Shown here: positions 1 through 9,230 of the stretch, piece after piece
Numbering within the stretch: the stretch's first letter is position 1
How the letters are laid out: each line of letters starts with the position of its first letter
NCBI GenBank assembly: GCA_048270225.1
Contig: JBLWTG010000014.1
Coordinates: 13,889-77,888, forward strand
Origin: Allopusillimonas sp048270225
GTDB taxonomy: Bacteria > Pseudomonadota > Gammaproteobacteria > Burkholderiales > Burkholderiaceae_B
Length of the DNA stretch: 64,000 bases
Direction: 5' to 3'
Notes under the pieces: generated by a model
Seen by the model: only the letters and a program-made list of their open reading frames with translations
Databases searched by the model: none
What the model was told of the DNA's origin: nothing
Program-made: the position numbers and the translations under genes

Positions 1-1
1 T

Positions 2-307
2 GCCGCGCCTGAGTCGATATTGCATGTGTCAGCATCAACACCGCAGCAGCTTGCCAGGGCAGCCTATCATCTGGGCAATCGCCATGTTGCACTGGAGGTT
101 GGCGAAAGCGGACTGAAACTGCTGTTCGATGCCGTGCTGGCCGATATGCTGGGCAGGCTGGAAGGCGTCAGGGTGCAGCGATTGACGGCGCCGTTCGAGC
201 CCGAGTCCGGGGCCTATGGCGGCGGACACCGGCATGGGCATGATGAAACCTTCGAAGAAGACTATGCGCTGGCGCAATCGGCCTATCATGCCCACGACCA
301 TCACTGA
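2..307 (+). CDS. ureE: Urease accessory protein UreE, 3' part (nickel metallochaperone)
   Basis: The gene enters from outside the window; 101 C-terminal residues are visible in an open frame from base 2. UreE delivers nickel to the urease apoprotein together with the UreF/UreG/UreD complex in the cytoplasm. The visible part contains the family segment LGNRHVALEV and a metal-binding tail rich in histidine (GGHRHGHDE, then HAHDHH at the very end). The gene is followed, with a 20-base overlap, by ureF and then ureG, which is standard urease operon order. The structural urease genes would be expected upstream, outside this window. Confidence 0.93.
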   Translation, partial: AAPESILHVSASTPQQLARAAYHLGNRHVALEVGESGLKLLFDAVLADMLGRLEGVRVQRLTAPFEPESGAYGGGHRHGHDETFEEDYALAQSAYHAHDHH

Positions 308-1034
308 TGCACGCGGTGAGCCTGACGCGCCGGCCTCAAAGAGAACGTCTGCGCAGGCGCTGACTGCGCTGCTGCAGCTGACTTCGCCCGCGCTGCCCAT
401 CGGCGGCTACAGCTACTCTCAGGGCCTGGAGGCAGCGGTGGAGTGTGCGCTGGTCACGGACGAAGCCACTGCCATGTCCTGGATCGGCGATCAGCTGATG
501 CATGTGGTCGCCCATTGCGAAGCGCCGGTATGGGTGCTGCTGTTCGATGCATGGTCGGGGGCGGACCACGAGCGCGTCGCATACTGGAACGCCTGGTTTC
601 ATGCGAGCCGTGAAACCCGCGAACTGCGTTATGAGACGGAGCAGATGGGGTGGTCGCTGGCCGGGCTGGCCAGCGAGCTGGACTGGATTACGGCAGGCCA
701 GCGGATCGTACTGGACGGACTGCCCGTCATCACTTTGCCTGCCGCGCATGCATGCTGCGCCCAGGTGCTGGGGTTGGACAGGCAATCTGCGCTTGCCGCT
801 TATTTGTTTACCTGGCTGGAGAATCAGGTTATGGCGGCCATCAAGGCGGTTCCGCTCGGCCAGATGGCCGGCCAGCGTATGCTAGATGATCTGCGTCGTC
901 GCGTGGGCGCAGCCTGCGATGACGCAGTAGGCCGGGCTGCCGCCTCGCCGCCACAGCTGGACACCTTTGCGCCCCAGCTTGCCGTGCTTTCCGCCCGCCA
1001 CGAAACGCAGTACTCGCGCCTGTTCAGATCATGA
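288..1034 (+). CDS. ureF: Urease accessory protein UreF
   Basis: UreF is part of the UreD-UreF-UreG GTPase complex that carbamylates and loads nickel into apo-urease. The 248-residue protein has the family signature PALPIGGYSYSQGLE near residues 34-48 and a C-terminal conserved region including PLGQMAGQRML. The frame is open further upstream (to 216), but the ATG at 288 inside the end of ureE gives the usual UreF length, so I chose it. The 20-base overlap with ureE suggests translational coupling. ureG follows after a 72-base gap. Confidence 0.93.
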   Translation: MPTTITDARGEPDAPASKRTSAQALTALLQLTSPALPIGGYSYSQGLEAAVECALVTDEATAMSWIGDQLMHVVAHCEAPVWVLLFDAWSGADHERVAYWNAWFHASRETRELRYETEQMGWSLAGLASELDWITAGQRIVLDGLPVITLPAAHACCAQVLGLDRQSALAAYLFTWLENQVMAAIKAVPLGQMAGQRMLDDLRRRVGAACDDAVGRAAASPPQLDTFAPQLAVLSARHETQYSRLFRS

Positions 1035-1106
1035 AGCGCCGGGCATTTTTTTATTTTTACGGCATGCCTGTCTCCCGGCAGGCTGCCCAGAGCAAGGACC
1101 ACCGCA

Positions 1107-1763
1107 ATGACAACTCTCACTCCTTCTGCGCGGCCCGGCCAGCGCAGCAAATCCCTCCCTCCGCTGCGAGTTGGCGTGGGCGGCCCGGTTGGATCGGGCA
1201 AGACTACATTGCTGGAGATGCTGTGCAAAGCCATGTCGTCCCGCTACGATATCGTCGCCATCACCAATGACATCTACACCAAGGAAGACCAGCGCCTGTT
1301 GACGCTGTCGGGCGCGCTGCCTTCCGAGCGCATCATGGGGGTGGAAACGGGCGGCTGTCCTCACACGGCGATACGCGAGGATGCTTCGATCAACCTGGAA
1401 GCGATAGACCGGATGACGGGCCGCTTTCCGGATGTGGACATCATCTTCATCGAGTCAGGCGGCGACAATCTGGCGGCTACCTTCAGTCCCGAGCTGTCGG
1501 ACCTGACGATTTATGTCATCGATGTGGCCGCAGGCGAGAAAATCCCGCGCAAGGGTGGGCCTGGCATTACCAAATCTGACCTGCTGGTGATCAACAAGAC
1601 TGATCTGGCCCCTTATGTGGGCGCGTCGCTGGATGTGATGCGCGAGGACACCCGCCGCATGCGCGGCGAGCGTCCTTTTGTGATGGGCAGCATCAAGGGT
1701 GGTCAGGGACTGGACGAGGTGATCGCCATGATTGAGCAAGAGGGCCTGTTCGACGCTGCCTGA
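1107..1763 (+). CDS. ureG: Urease accessory GTPase UreG
   Basis: UreG is the SIMIBI-class GTPase that couples GTP hydrolysis to nickel insertion into urease. The P-loop GGPVGSGKTT lies at residues 25-34. The nickel-binding Cys-Pro-His motif (ETGGCPHTAIRED) is at residues 84-86. The G4-like segment VINKTDLAPYVG is also present. The length of 218 residues is normal for the family. It is the last gene of the urease operon here: the next gene is convergent and ends only five bases away, leaving no room for an obvious intrinsic terminator. Confidence 0.96.
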   Translation: MTTLTPSARPGQRSKSLPPLRVGVGGPVGSGKTTLLEMLCKAMSSRYDIVAITNDIYTKEDQRLLTLSGALPSERIMGVETGGCPHTAIREDASINLEAIDRMTGRFPDVDIIFIESGGDNLAATFSPELSDLTIYVIDVAAGEKIPRKGGPGITKSDLLVINKTDLAPYVGASLDVMREDTRRMRGERPFVMGSIKGGQGLDEVIAMIEQEGLFDAA

Positions 1764-1768
1764 GCCCG

Positions 1769-2656
1769 CTATTTCAGATAGCGTTCGAACCATGCCAGCG
1801 TGCGGCGCCAGGCCAGTGCGGCGGCCTGCTCGTCGTAGCGTGGCGTGGTGTCGTTGTGAAAACCATGGTTGGTGCCGGGATAGAAGTAGGCTTCGTAGGT
1901 TTTGCCGTTGGCCTTCAGGGCGGCTTCATAGGCAGGCCAGCCCTGGTCGACGCCGGGATCGTGTTCGGCATAGTGCAGCAATAAGGGCGCGTTGATGCGG
2001 GGCACGTCCTGCGCCTTGGGCTGACGCCCGTAAAAGGGTACGGCTGCGGCCAGATCCGGCCGTGCCACTGCCGCGGCATTGGCGACGCCGCCGCCGTAGC
2101 AGAAGCCGACAATACCTGTTTTGCCGGTGGTCCGTTCGTCGGCAGTAACGTAATCCACAGCCGCGAAAAAATCGTTCATCAGTTTTTCGGGATCGACCTG
2201 CTGCTGCAGCTCGCGCCCTTTGTCGTCATTGCCAGGGTAGCCGCCCTTGGAGGTGAGGCCATCGGGGGCGATGGCCAGGTACCCGGCTTTGGCGACCCGG
2301 CGGGCAACATCTTCGATATAGGGATTCAGTCCGCGGTTTTCGTGCACCACTACGACGGCCGGAAGTTTGCCCTCGGCCCCGACTGGCTTGACCAGGTAGG
2401 CGCGCACGTTGCCGTGGCCTTGCGGCGAGGGGTAGGTGATGTACTCGGCGTGGATGTCCGGATCGGTGTCCGGCACTTGCTGGGCCAGTGCGTAGTTGGG
2501 CTGCATGGCGGCGAACAGGGCGGTGCCGGTAAGCCCGGCGACGGCATAGCCGGCGGACCGCTGCAGGAACTCGCGTTTGGTGATGCGCCCGTGTGCGTAG
2601 AAGTCGTAGAGTTCCAGCAGTTCGGGGGCGAAGTGTTGGGCGGTCAGTCTGGGCAT
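1769..2656 (-). CDS. Dienelactone hydrolase family protein with N-terminal signal
   Basis: An alpha/beta hydrolase of the dienelactone hydrolase family (COG0412, YghX-like); the real substrate is unknown. The 295-residue protein has an N-terminal segment TKREFLQRSAGYAVAGLTG followed by a hydrophobic stretch ending ALA, which resembles an export signal (a Tat-like KR rather than RR). The catalytic triad reads as Cys186 in GFCYGGG, Asp233 in YAEHDPG and His264 in GTNHGFHN. VVVHENRGL is the typical oxyanion-side strand. The frame opens 12 codons earlier, but the ATG at 2656 is preceded by a CCGGAG ribosome-binding site. It is monocistronic and convergent with ureG. Confidence 0.85.
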   Translation of the reverse strand: MPRLTAQHFAPELLELYDFYAHGRITKREFLQRSAGYAVAGLTGTALFAAMQPNYALAQQVPDTDPDIHAEYITYPSPQGHGNVRAYLVKPVGAEGKLPAVVVVHENRGLNPYIEDVARRVAKAGYLAIAPDGLTSKGGYPGNDDKGRELQQQVDPEKLMNDFFAAVDYVTADERTTGKTGIVGFCYGGGVANAAAVARPDLAAAVPFYGRQPKAQDVPRINAPLLLHYAEHDPGVDQGWPAYEAALKANGKTYEAYFYPGTNHGFHNDTTPRYDEQAAALAWRRTLAWFERYLK

Positions 2657-2875
2657 GGAGTCTCTCCGGAGCGTGAGGGAGTGGCAGAGCAAGCTGATGC
2701 ATCATCCAGTCTAAAGCAGGGTGGGCTTTTCGTCGCCTGTTTTTTCGTGCGGCCAGGGCGGTCCAGGCATGGCAAAGCCATGCGGTAAACTGGGTTTCAT
2801 TGTCAGGGCAGGCAGGCGTAGCCGGGTGCGAGGCCGCATTCCCTTGTTGTCGTCTCATGCTTTTCCTGCTTCCCC

Positions 2876-4900
2876 ATGAACACTGATTTCATTCTTGACC
2901 ACGCCGCCCGCCTGCTGTTCCTGTCGTGCGACCCTGTCTGTATTGCTGCCCAATTGGAAGGCCGCTCGCTGACGCTGGAGGATGCGTCGCCGCTGCGCGA
3001 TGATGTGTCGACCGACGAAATCACGCCGGTGACCATTCTCACGCATTTCGATGAGCAACTGGGGACATATCCGTACACCGGGCTGCAGGCCGGCGGCGTC
3101 GTGCCGGTGGCGCCGGATGCTGTCCGGCTGTCGGGTTGCAATGTGGTGGTTGCAGGCAAGCGCTACGGCAAGGGTTCCTCACGAGAGCACAGCCCCATGG
3201 CGGAAAAGCTGGCCGGCATACGGCTGGTGATTGCCGCAAGCTTCGAGCGCATCTATCGCCAGAATGCGGACAATATCGGTCTGTACACCAGCACCGACCT
3301 CACCCTGGTCGAGCGTCTGCAGCGGGGCGAGGCCATTACGGTGGACGAGATCGTGCAGGGGCGCGATGCACTGGCGGCGGCGATAGTCCGGGCTGGTGGC
3401 TTGCTGGCCTTCGGGCAGCAGCAACTGGCGGGCGAGGTGGGGGCGCACGGGCGTGCCGGGGCAAGCGTAGACATGCGTGCAGGTTCAGGCCCCGATGCAT
3501 CTTCATGCACAGGGCCGCTCACGCTGTTTGAAAAAATCATTCAACGGCATATCCTGCATACGCCCGTGACGTCGTCCAGCCCGGCGCAGGGCGAGGGTGC
3601 ATTTGTGCATGCCGACTGGCGTTTCATCCATGAGTATTACACCGGCATGGCCAGCCACATGCTGCACGCCCGTTTCGGGCGGCCGCTGCAATTGGTGGAT
3701 CCGGCAAGCATTGTGGTGTTTGAGGATCACACGTCTTACGTTGCAGAAAGTCCGAACCACGTGCGCGGCGGTATTGTGCCCAACGTGCGGGCGATGTGCG
3801 AGGCGCAGCGCGAGTTCGTGCAAACCTATGGGCTGCGGCAGCACCGCACGCTGACCGAGCAGGAGGCTGCTGCCGACGAGGGCGGCAACGTGGCGGGGAT
3901 TTCGCACGCCATGATGGCTGAGTGCTACGCGCTGCCCGGACAGGTGGTGGTAGGTACGGATTCGCACACGCCTCACAGCGGCGCGTTGGGCTGTGTGGCG
4001 TTCGGGGTTGGTACGACGGATATGGCCAATGCCTTTGTCACAGGTGCGGTGCGCCTGACCATGCCGGCCAGCCTGAGCGTGACGTTGAGCGGTGCGCTGC
4101 CGGCCGGTGTTACGGCCAAGGACATTGTGCTGCATCTGCTGGCCCTGCCCGAGATTCGCGCGGGCGCGGGCGTGGGCAAGGTGTTTGAGTTTGCAGGCGA
4201 TGCGATCGGAACGCTGTCTGTCGACGAGCGCGCCACGCTGACCAATATGACGGCAGAACTCGGCGGCCTGACCGGCATCGTTGCGCCTGACGCCGTGACG
4301 GCCGCTTTTCTGCGGGAACGGCGCGGTGTGGACGTGAACATTGAGCCGTGGATGTGCAGCGACCCGGGCGCGGCTTACTCCCTTGAGCTGCATGTGGATT
4401 GCTCAGGGCTCGAGCCCTTTGTTGCGGCGCCGGGCGACCCGGGCAACGGCATGCCGCTGTCCAGTCTGCTGGAGCGTCCGAAAATCGACATTGCCTATGG
4501 CGGGTCCTGTACCGCGGGCAAGCGTGAAGACTTTGACCACTATCACGAGGTGCTGGCATGGGCGCTTGCGCGCGGCGTGCCGGTCGCGCCGGGCGTGCAG
4601 CTTTATCTTCAGTATGGCACCACCGCGGTACGCGACTATTGCATAGAGCGGGGCTATGACCGAACCTTTGCGGCCATGGGCGCTCGCATCCTGCAGCCCT
4701 CCTGCGGCGCCTGTGCCAACTGCGGACCAGGCTCATCCATCGACGCGTCACAGGTGACGGTCAGCGCCATCAACCGTAATTTTCCGGGTCGCTCCGGCCC
4801 TGGCAAGGTCTGGCTGGCGGGACCGCCGACCGTCATGGCCAGCGCCCTGGCCGGCGAGCTGATGAGTTTTGCCCAGTTGCGGGCCCGGCACATGGCCTGA
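2876..4900 (+). CDS. Aconitase-superfamily hydratase, swivel domain fused in front of the catalytic domains
   Basis: A 674-residue dehydratase of the aconitase / isopropylmalate isomerase superfamily. The N-terminal 190 residues are the small LeuD-like swivel domain, with YGKGSSREHSP around residues 95-105. The remainder is the LeuC-like large part. The [4Fe-4S] ligands are visible as Cys545 (GGSCTAGKRED) and Cys610/Cys613 (SCGACANCG). Known single-chain aconitases carry the swivel domain at the C-terminus, so this order is circularly permuted, or is a LeuD-LeuC fusion. Substrate cannot be read from sequence: citrate/isocitrate, isopropylmalate or another 2-hydroxyacid are all possible. It stands alone with no leu or prp neighbours. 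Confidence 0.85.
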   Translation: MNTDFILDHAARLLFLSCDPVCIAAQLEGRSLTLEDASPLRDDVSTDEITPVTILTHFDEQLGTYPYTGLQAGGVVPVAPDAVRLSGCNVVVAGKRYGKGSSREHSPMAEKLAGIRLVIAASFERIYRQNADNIGLYTSTDLTLVERLQRGEAITVDEIVQGRDALAAAIVRAGGLLAFGQQQLAGEVGAHGRAGASVDMRAGSGPDASSCTGPLTLFEKIIQRHILHTPVTSSSPAQGEGAFVHADWRFIHEYYTGMASHMLHARFGRPLQLVDPASIVVFEDHTSYVAESPNHVRGGIVPNVRAMCEAQREFVQTYGLRQHRTLTEQEAAADEGGNVAGISHAMMAECYALPGQVVVGTDSHTPHSGALGCVAFGVGTTDMANAFVTGAVRLTMPASLSVTLSGALPAGVTAKDIVLHLLALPEIRAGAGVGKVFEFAGDAIGTLSVDERATLTNMTAELGGLTGIVAPDAVTAAFLRERRGVDVNIEPWMCSDPGAAYSLELHVDCSGLEPFVAAPGDPGNGMPLSSLLERPKIDIAYGGSCTAGKREDFDHYHEVLAWALARGVPVAPGVQLYLQYGTTAVRDYCIERGYDRTFAAMGARILQPSCGACANCGPGSSIDASQVTVSAINRNFPGRSGPGKVWLAGPPTVMASALAGELMSFAQLRARHMA

Positions 4901-5068
4901 GGAAGATCGAAGCCGCTGGCCGATTCGTCGATGAAATAGCGCGTTTCGTCGAAAAAAACTTGTCCGGGCCCTGGGCCGCAGGCAGACTTTATGTCAGGTC
5001 GGGCAGGACGTGGTTCGCCCAGGCGGGACGGCAGCCGGCAGGGCTGAATGGATGGCTGGGCCTGCGGT

Positions 5069-5749
5069 CTAGGCCATGGCGCGCCGCAGCCGCAGCGATG
5101 CCGTTCGGCCAAGCAGAACAGGCTCAACATTGTTGATGAAGTTGACCTCAGTCAATATGCCGTCGCGATGCGACAGATGAGAGACATGCTCCAGATTGAT
5201 GATGATCGATCTGGAGACAGAACAAAACGGCGGGGACGGCAGCTGCGTTGCCAGGTTCTTGAGGGTGATATGCATCAATTCGTTGGCATAGACAGCGCTG
5301 CACAGGCGGACGTAGTCTCCCTGGGCTTGAATAATGGTCAGATCCTTGACCTTGACCAGCCGCGTGCCGGTCTTGTTGCGGGTGGTCAGATAGCCGCTGG
5401 TGTTGGGTTGAAGGCGTTCCAGCGTCTGGGCGAGCCGGTCCGGGCTGACGGGTTTGAGCAGATAGTCCACTGCCTTGACATCGAAGGCCCGCGCCGCGTA
5501 ATCGCTGTGGGCGGAAACAAAGACGACGCTGGGCGCTGGTTCCAGTCCGTCGAGCAGGTCGAAGCCTGTGCCGCAGGTGAGCTCGATGTCCAGGAAGAGG
5601 GCATCCGGACGATGGTCGTGGATTTGCCTGCGGGCCTGATCGATGGAGGAGGCTTCGTTTTCGACCATCACGCCGGGCGCGGCTTCCAGCAGCCGACGCA
5701 TGTAACGCCGCGCTGGTGCCTCATCATCGACGATGATTACACGTAGCAT
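5069..5749 (-). CDS. LytTR-family response regulator
   Basis: A 226-residue transcriptional regulator with an N-terminal receiver domain and a C-terminal LytTR DNA-binding domain. The acidic pair is Asp8-Asp9 (VIIVDDE). The phospho-acceptor is Asp54 in LFLDIEL. The conserved Lys is in VDYLLKPVSP near residue 103. The LytTR half (from about residue 125) shows SVSRSIIINLEHV, typical of the family. The ATG at 5749 is preceded by a GAGGGG ribosome-binding site; the frame is open 35 codons further but with no comparable signal. It is divergent from a LytS/YehU-type histidine kinase, its probable partner. The stimulus and target genes are unknown. Confidence 0.92.
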   Translation of the reverse strand: MLRVIIVDDEAPARRYMRRLLEAAPGVMVENEASSIDQARRQIHDHRPDALFLDIELTCGTGFDLLDGLEPAPSVVFVSAHSDYAARAFDVKAVDYLLKPVSPDRLAQTLERLQPNTSGYLTTRNKTGTRLVKVKDLTIIQAQGDYVRLCSAVYANELMHITLKNLATQLPSPPFCSVSRSIIINLEHVSHLSHRDGILTEVNFINNVEPVLLGRTASLRLRRAMA

Positions 5750-5928
5750 CAGTTCCCCTCTTGTTGCCTGGCACGGCAGGCCTTTATGAATTGATTCGAC
5801 GCCAGGAGCCCGGAAACTGATCGATTTATTCCGCCTGGCAAAGCGTATAGTCAATCCGCCGAAAATGGGATGCTGCGCGGAAAATTCTACTATTAAATGG
5901 TTACCATGTCAGGAGTCTTTTGTATTAA

Positions 5929-7071
5929 TTGCGTCTATCTGATACGAACTACTTCCAACTGATGCGGCGATGCATATACGGATGGCATATTATGATTTTT
6001 CTACCTATAGGCCGGGAACTTAGCCGCGGGGAGTTCGCGATGGGATTCTGGCGGGCCCAGGTCATGGGTTGGCTGATCCTTGCCATCATGGGGTTCTGTA
6101 TCCGTACCGCAGTCTTCGGCAATATAGAGGCCGCATTCTGGCTTATGCTGGGGCTGGAGCCGCTGGCGTTCGCCTTGACCAGCACCGCGGCGATATTGCA
6201 CGGGCGCTATCAGTCCAGTTCGACGTCACCGGTTCTGGTGCTGGCCTGTGCGGTGCTGCTGTGCGTTGCGGGCGCCGCACTGCTGGCCGGCGTGGGGTAT
6301 TTCATTCACAGTTTGTTTGATCCCGCGACCATGCGGATCATGCCTGGCAATCAATACCGGCTTGGTTTTCTTTATTACATGGGTGTGCTGTCGATCTGGA
6401 CGCTGATCTATTTTGGCGTCAGCGCGGAACTTGCCGCCCGCAATGAGCGCATCTCCAAGATGAACGCCGAGACCCGCGCGCTGCGGCTGGAGCTTGAACA
6501 TCTGCACAGGCAGATAGAGCCGCATTTTCTTTTCAATGCGCTCAATACCGTGGTGGTCGAAATCGCCGACCGCCCTGCCATCGCCGAGGAAATGACGCGC
6601 CGCCTCGCAGACTATTTGCGCTATTCGCTGGACAAGCGCGGGCAAGGGGTGTGCCGGCTGGAGGAGGAGATCGAGGCGGCCGAGGCCTATATACGAATAC
6701 AGGCTTTGCGTTACGACAAACAGCTTGAGTACAGGTGCCGGATTGATCCGGTCGCACTGGACGCGCTGCTGCCGCATATGACACTGCAGGGGCTGGTCGA
6801 GAACGCGATCAAGCATGGCATGCGCAGCGACCATAAGCATTTTCTGATCAACATCCGGGTCGGATTCCAGGACGAGGAGCTGGTTGTTGAAGTGGATAAT
6901 CCGGGCGAGCTGCACGCGCCTTACGATCTGGCGAAGGGCGGCGGCGGTTTAAGCAATCTTTGCCGCCGCCTGGCTCTGCGCTATCAGGACAGATATAACT
7001 TCTCGTTAAGCCAGCGCGACGACAGAATCGTGGCCGAACTCAGGCTGCGGGGCGCGCCGGATGTTGCGTAG
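5929..7071 (+). CDS. LytS/YehU-type sensor histidine kinase
   Basis: A membrane sensor kinase of the His_kinase (PF06580) type, probably the partner of the divergent LytTR regulator. The N-terminal 165 residues hold about four hydrophobic segments without an obvious extracytoplasmic domain. A short helical linker (residues 166-193) precedes the phospho-acceptor motif QIEPHFLFNALN with His199. The ATP-binding N-box is LVENAIKHGM near residue 288, and a glycine-rich GGGGLSNL follows. The first in-frame initiator is a TTG at 5929, 13 bases after an AGGAG; an ATG at 5962 (MRRCIYG) is the alternative. The two genes are separated by a 179-base AT-rich intergenic region that probably holds both promoters. 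Confidence 0.9.
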   Translation: MRLSDTNYFQLMRRCIYGWHIMIFLPIGRELSRGEFAMGFWRAQVMGWLILAIMGFCIRTAVFGNIEAAFWLMLGLEPLAFALTSTAAILHGRYQSSSTSPVLVLACAVLLCVAGAALLAGVGYFIHSLFDPATMRIMPGNQYRLGFLYYMGVLSIWTLIYFGVSAELAARNERISKMNAETRALRLELEHLHRQIEPHFLFNALNTVVVEIADRPAIAEEMTRRLADYLRYSLDKRGQGVCRLEEEIEAAEAYIRIQALRYDKQLEYRCRIDPVALDALLPHMTLQGLVENAIKHGMRSDHKHFLINIRVGFQDEELVVEVDNPGELHAPYDLAKGGGGLSNLCRRLALRYQDRYNFSLSQRDDRIVAELRLRGAPDVA

Positions 7072-7154
7072 TCCGGACGGGATTCTGGCCGGCGCGGGTC
7101 TTTTAGAGCCTGCGTGCCGGCATACTTGGCTGTGATCAGGCGCTATTTCCTGTA

Positions 7155-7937
7155 TTAAATTGGCCGCAGGAATGCGGGTGCAATGCCGTCGAGCCGGTGT
7201 GCGGCCTCCAGCAGAGGAGGCAGTATGGTTTCGACGGCCTTTTCGCGCGACGTCTGACGTGTGAGCATGTTGACGTTCAGGGCTGCGACAACGTTGCGCT
7301 GAGTGTCGTACACGGGCACGGCCAGGCCGCAGACAGCCGCGTCATATTCCCCTTCGACCCACGCATAGCCATTCTGGCGTACTTCCGCGAGCAGAGACAT
7401 CAGTTTCTCAACCGTGTCGACAGTGGTTGGTGTGTAGCGCCGGAACTGCCTGTCTTTCAGATAAGCATCAAGCGCCGCCGGCGACAGATGCGCAAGGGCG
7501 ATGCGCCCCGGAGAGGTTGCATACGCAGGGATGCGAGAGCCGACCCCCAGACGAAGAGACAGAATTTTGCGCGATGGTATGCGCAGAATATAGGTGACGA
7601 CATTGCCATCGAAGACAGTGAGCGCACAGGACTCTTGTATCTCGGCGCACAGGTCTTCGAGCGCGCGCTGAGCGTGGCCCCAGAACGGCAGCGATGTGAG
7701 ATAGGTCATCCCCAGGTTCAGGATTTTCGGGGTCAGGCGGAATTCGCGCTCATCCGTGGCGACATAGCCCAGTTCGCAGAGCGTAAGCAGAATCCGGCGT
7801 ATGACCGTGCGCGGCAGCGAGGTGGCGGTTGCCAGTGTGCTGACGGTATGGGCCTGGCCGGACCGCCCCATTGCCTCGATGACGGTCAGGCCCCGGGCAA
7901 ATGAACGGATGAAGCTTTCGCTGGTTGGCGTTGCCAT
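7155..7937 (-). CDS. IclR-family transcriptional regulator
   Basis: A 260-residue regulator. The N-terminal winged helix-turn-helix (about residues 10-75, including LATATSLPRTVIRRILLTL) is followed by the IclR effector domain (GVGSRIPAYATSPGRIALAH, then AVPVYDTQRNVVAALNV). It resembles the PcaR/PobR branch that controls aromatic-acid and related catabolic operons. It is divergent from a Bug receptor and CoA-catabolism operon, and a 32-bp palindrome lies between them. The same palindrome occurs before the second, convergent operon, so this regulator is the natural candidate to control both. The ATG at 7937 was chosen because the domain starts there; 27 upstream codons are open but lack a family match. 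Confidence 0.9.
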   Translation of the reverse strand: MATPTSESFIRSFARGLTVIEAMGRSGQAHTVSTLATATSLPRTVIRRILLTLCELGYVATDEREFRLTPKILNLGMTYLTSLPFWGHAQRALEDLCAEIQESCALTVFDGNVVTYILRIPSRKILSLRLGVGSRIPAYATSPGRIALAHLSPAALDAYLKDRQFRRYTPTTVDTVEKLMSLLAEVRQNGYAWVEGEYDAAVCGLAVPVYDTQRNVVAALNVNMLTRQTSREKAVETILPPLLEAAHRLDGIAPAFLRPI

Positions 7938-8039
7938 GCAAAGTCTCTCAATGTTTAGGTGGGTGTGCGGAACAATAAAAAATTCTACTTCAGGAGTACT
8001 TGTCGGGATTGACAGCAAAAATCAAATGCCGTTAAATAA

Positions 8040-8071
8040 CCGTATGGCGGATTATATAATCCGCTTAGCGG
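8040..8071. promoter_or_regulatory. Putative IclR operator (32-bp inverted repeat), copy 1
   Basis: A 14-4-14 inverted repeat whose centre is a perfect 18-bp palindrome, GCGGATTATATAATCCGC (8047-8064). The right arm continues to CTTAGCGG. The left arm matches at 10 of 14 positions. It sits between the IclR gene and the first gene of the divergent catabolic operon. A second copy with the same geometry precedes the minus-strand operon (21400-21431). Assignment to the IclR protein is inferred from position. Confidence 0.7.
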
Positions 8072-8173
8072 ACAAAACAAGCGTCTTCGTCTTCATTCCG
8101 CTTCATTTCCCATAGGTTGCATACACATCATAAGGGGGCTGCCGTCCGGCCGGCCCTCACGAGGAGATTATTC

Positions 8174-9163
8174 ATGTTCAAGTCTGTACGCTACTGTGTC
8201 CCAAAACTAGGGCTGGCGCTGGCATGTGCTTTTGCGGGCCAGGCGCTGGCTGCGCAGCCGGCAGGCAAATTGCCGGACCATCCCATCCGGATCATTGCCC
8301 CGGCGGCGCCGGGCGGTATCCTGGATCAGACCAGCCGCTTTCTCGGCGACCGTCTGTCCGCGGAAATCGGGCATACCGTGATTGTGGAGAACAAGGGCGG
8401 TGCTGGCGGGATGCTGGGCATACAGAGCATGTTGAGGGCGGACCCGGATGGCACCACACTGGTGATGGGCAGTCTCGGGCCGAATGCTGCCAATTATTCC
8501 CTGCAAAAGGCGATTTCCTATACGCCCGATGAACTCGCGCCAGTCATCCATGTATTGTCCATGCCGGATGTGATTGTGATGAATCCGGATATTCCGGCCA
8601 AGACACTGGAAGAATTGCGTGCCTATGCCAAAACCAAGGAAGGCGGTCTTTCCATGGCGGTATCGACCAGCGGGTCTTCGGGACACCTGGCCGGTGAACT
8701 GTTCAAGGCCAGGACGGGCATCCCGGCGGTCAATGTGGTGTACAAGGGCGCTTCGCCAGCCTTGCTGGACCTGATGGCCGGACGGGTGGATTTTATGGTG
8801 GACAACCTGATAACGGCCCTGCCGCTGATCAAGGAAGGCAAGCTGCGCGCCCTGGCGGTCACCAGCGCCACGCGCGCTTCGCAGTTGCCCGATACTCCTT
8901 CCATGGTGGAGCTGGGCTATCCGGGATTTGATGTCAACGTCTGGCTGGGCCTTTTTGCTTCCTCCAAAGTGCCCGAGCCAGTGCTGGAAACCCTGAACCA
9001 GGCCTTGCAGAAGACGCTGGCCCGGCCCGAGGTTGCAGAGCGATTTGCGCAGCAAGGCGGCGTGCCGGTAGGTGGCAGCCGCGCGGATTTCGGCAAATTT
9101 GTCAACGGCGAAATCGAGCGCTGGACCAAGGTCATCAAAGACGCGAAGATTGGCCAGGATTAA
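8174..9163 (+). CDS. Bug/TctC-family periplasmic solute-binding protein
   Basis: A 329-residue periplasmic receptor of the tripartite tricarboxylate transporter (Bug) family. An N-terminal signal peptide ends around ALAAQP (residues 28-32). The mature protein begins with the family pattern PDHPIRIIAPAAPGGILDQ and includes VVYKGASPALLDLMAGRVDFM. The ATG at 8174 has a GAGGAG ribosome-binding site seven bases upstream; earlier in-frame codons lack one. It is the first gene of the plus-strand CoA-catabolism operon, so it probably binds the free acid that the operon degrades. No TctA/TctB membrane genes are present in the window, so it must use a transporter encoded elsewhere or act as a sensor. 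Confidence 0.9.
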   Translation: MFKSVRYCVPKLGLALACAFAGQALAAQPAGKLPDHPIRIIAPAAPGGILDQTSRFLGDRLSAEIGHTVIVENKGGAGGMLGIQSMLRADPDGTTLVMGSLGPNAANYSLQKAISYTPDELAPVIHVLSMPDVIVMNPDIPAKTLEELRAYAKTKEGGLSMAVSTSGSSGHLAGELFKARTGIPAVNVVYKGASPALLDLMAGRVDFMVDNLITALPLIKEGKLRALAVTSATRASQLPDTPSMVELGYPGFDVNVWLGLFASSKVPEPVLETLNQALQKTLARPEVAERFAQQGGVPVGGSRADFGKFVNGEIERWTKVIKDAKIGQD

Positions 9164-9230
9164 GTATTTCTAGGGGTGCCGCCGGGCCTGGCGGCATATG
9201 CAATAACGTACAGCACAAATAGGAACGAGC

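Noticed and set aside
4901..5068. Terminator between the aconitase-like gene and the LytTR gene
   Set aside because: The imperfect CGATGAAA/TTTCGTCG hairpin has A residues on its 3' side on the plus strand and no U-run in the right place on either strand.
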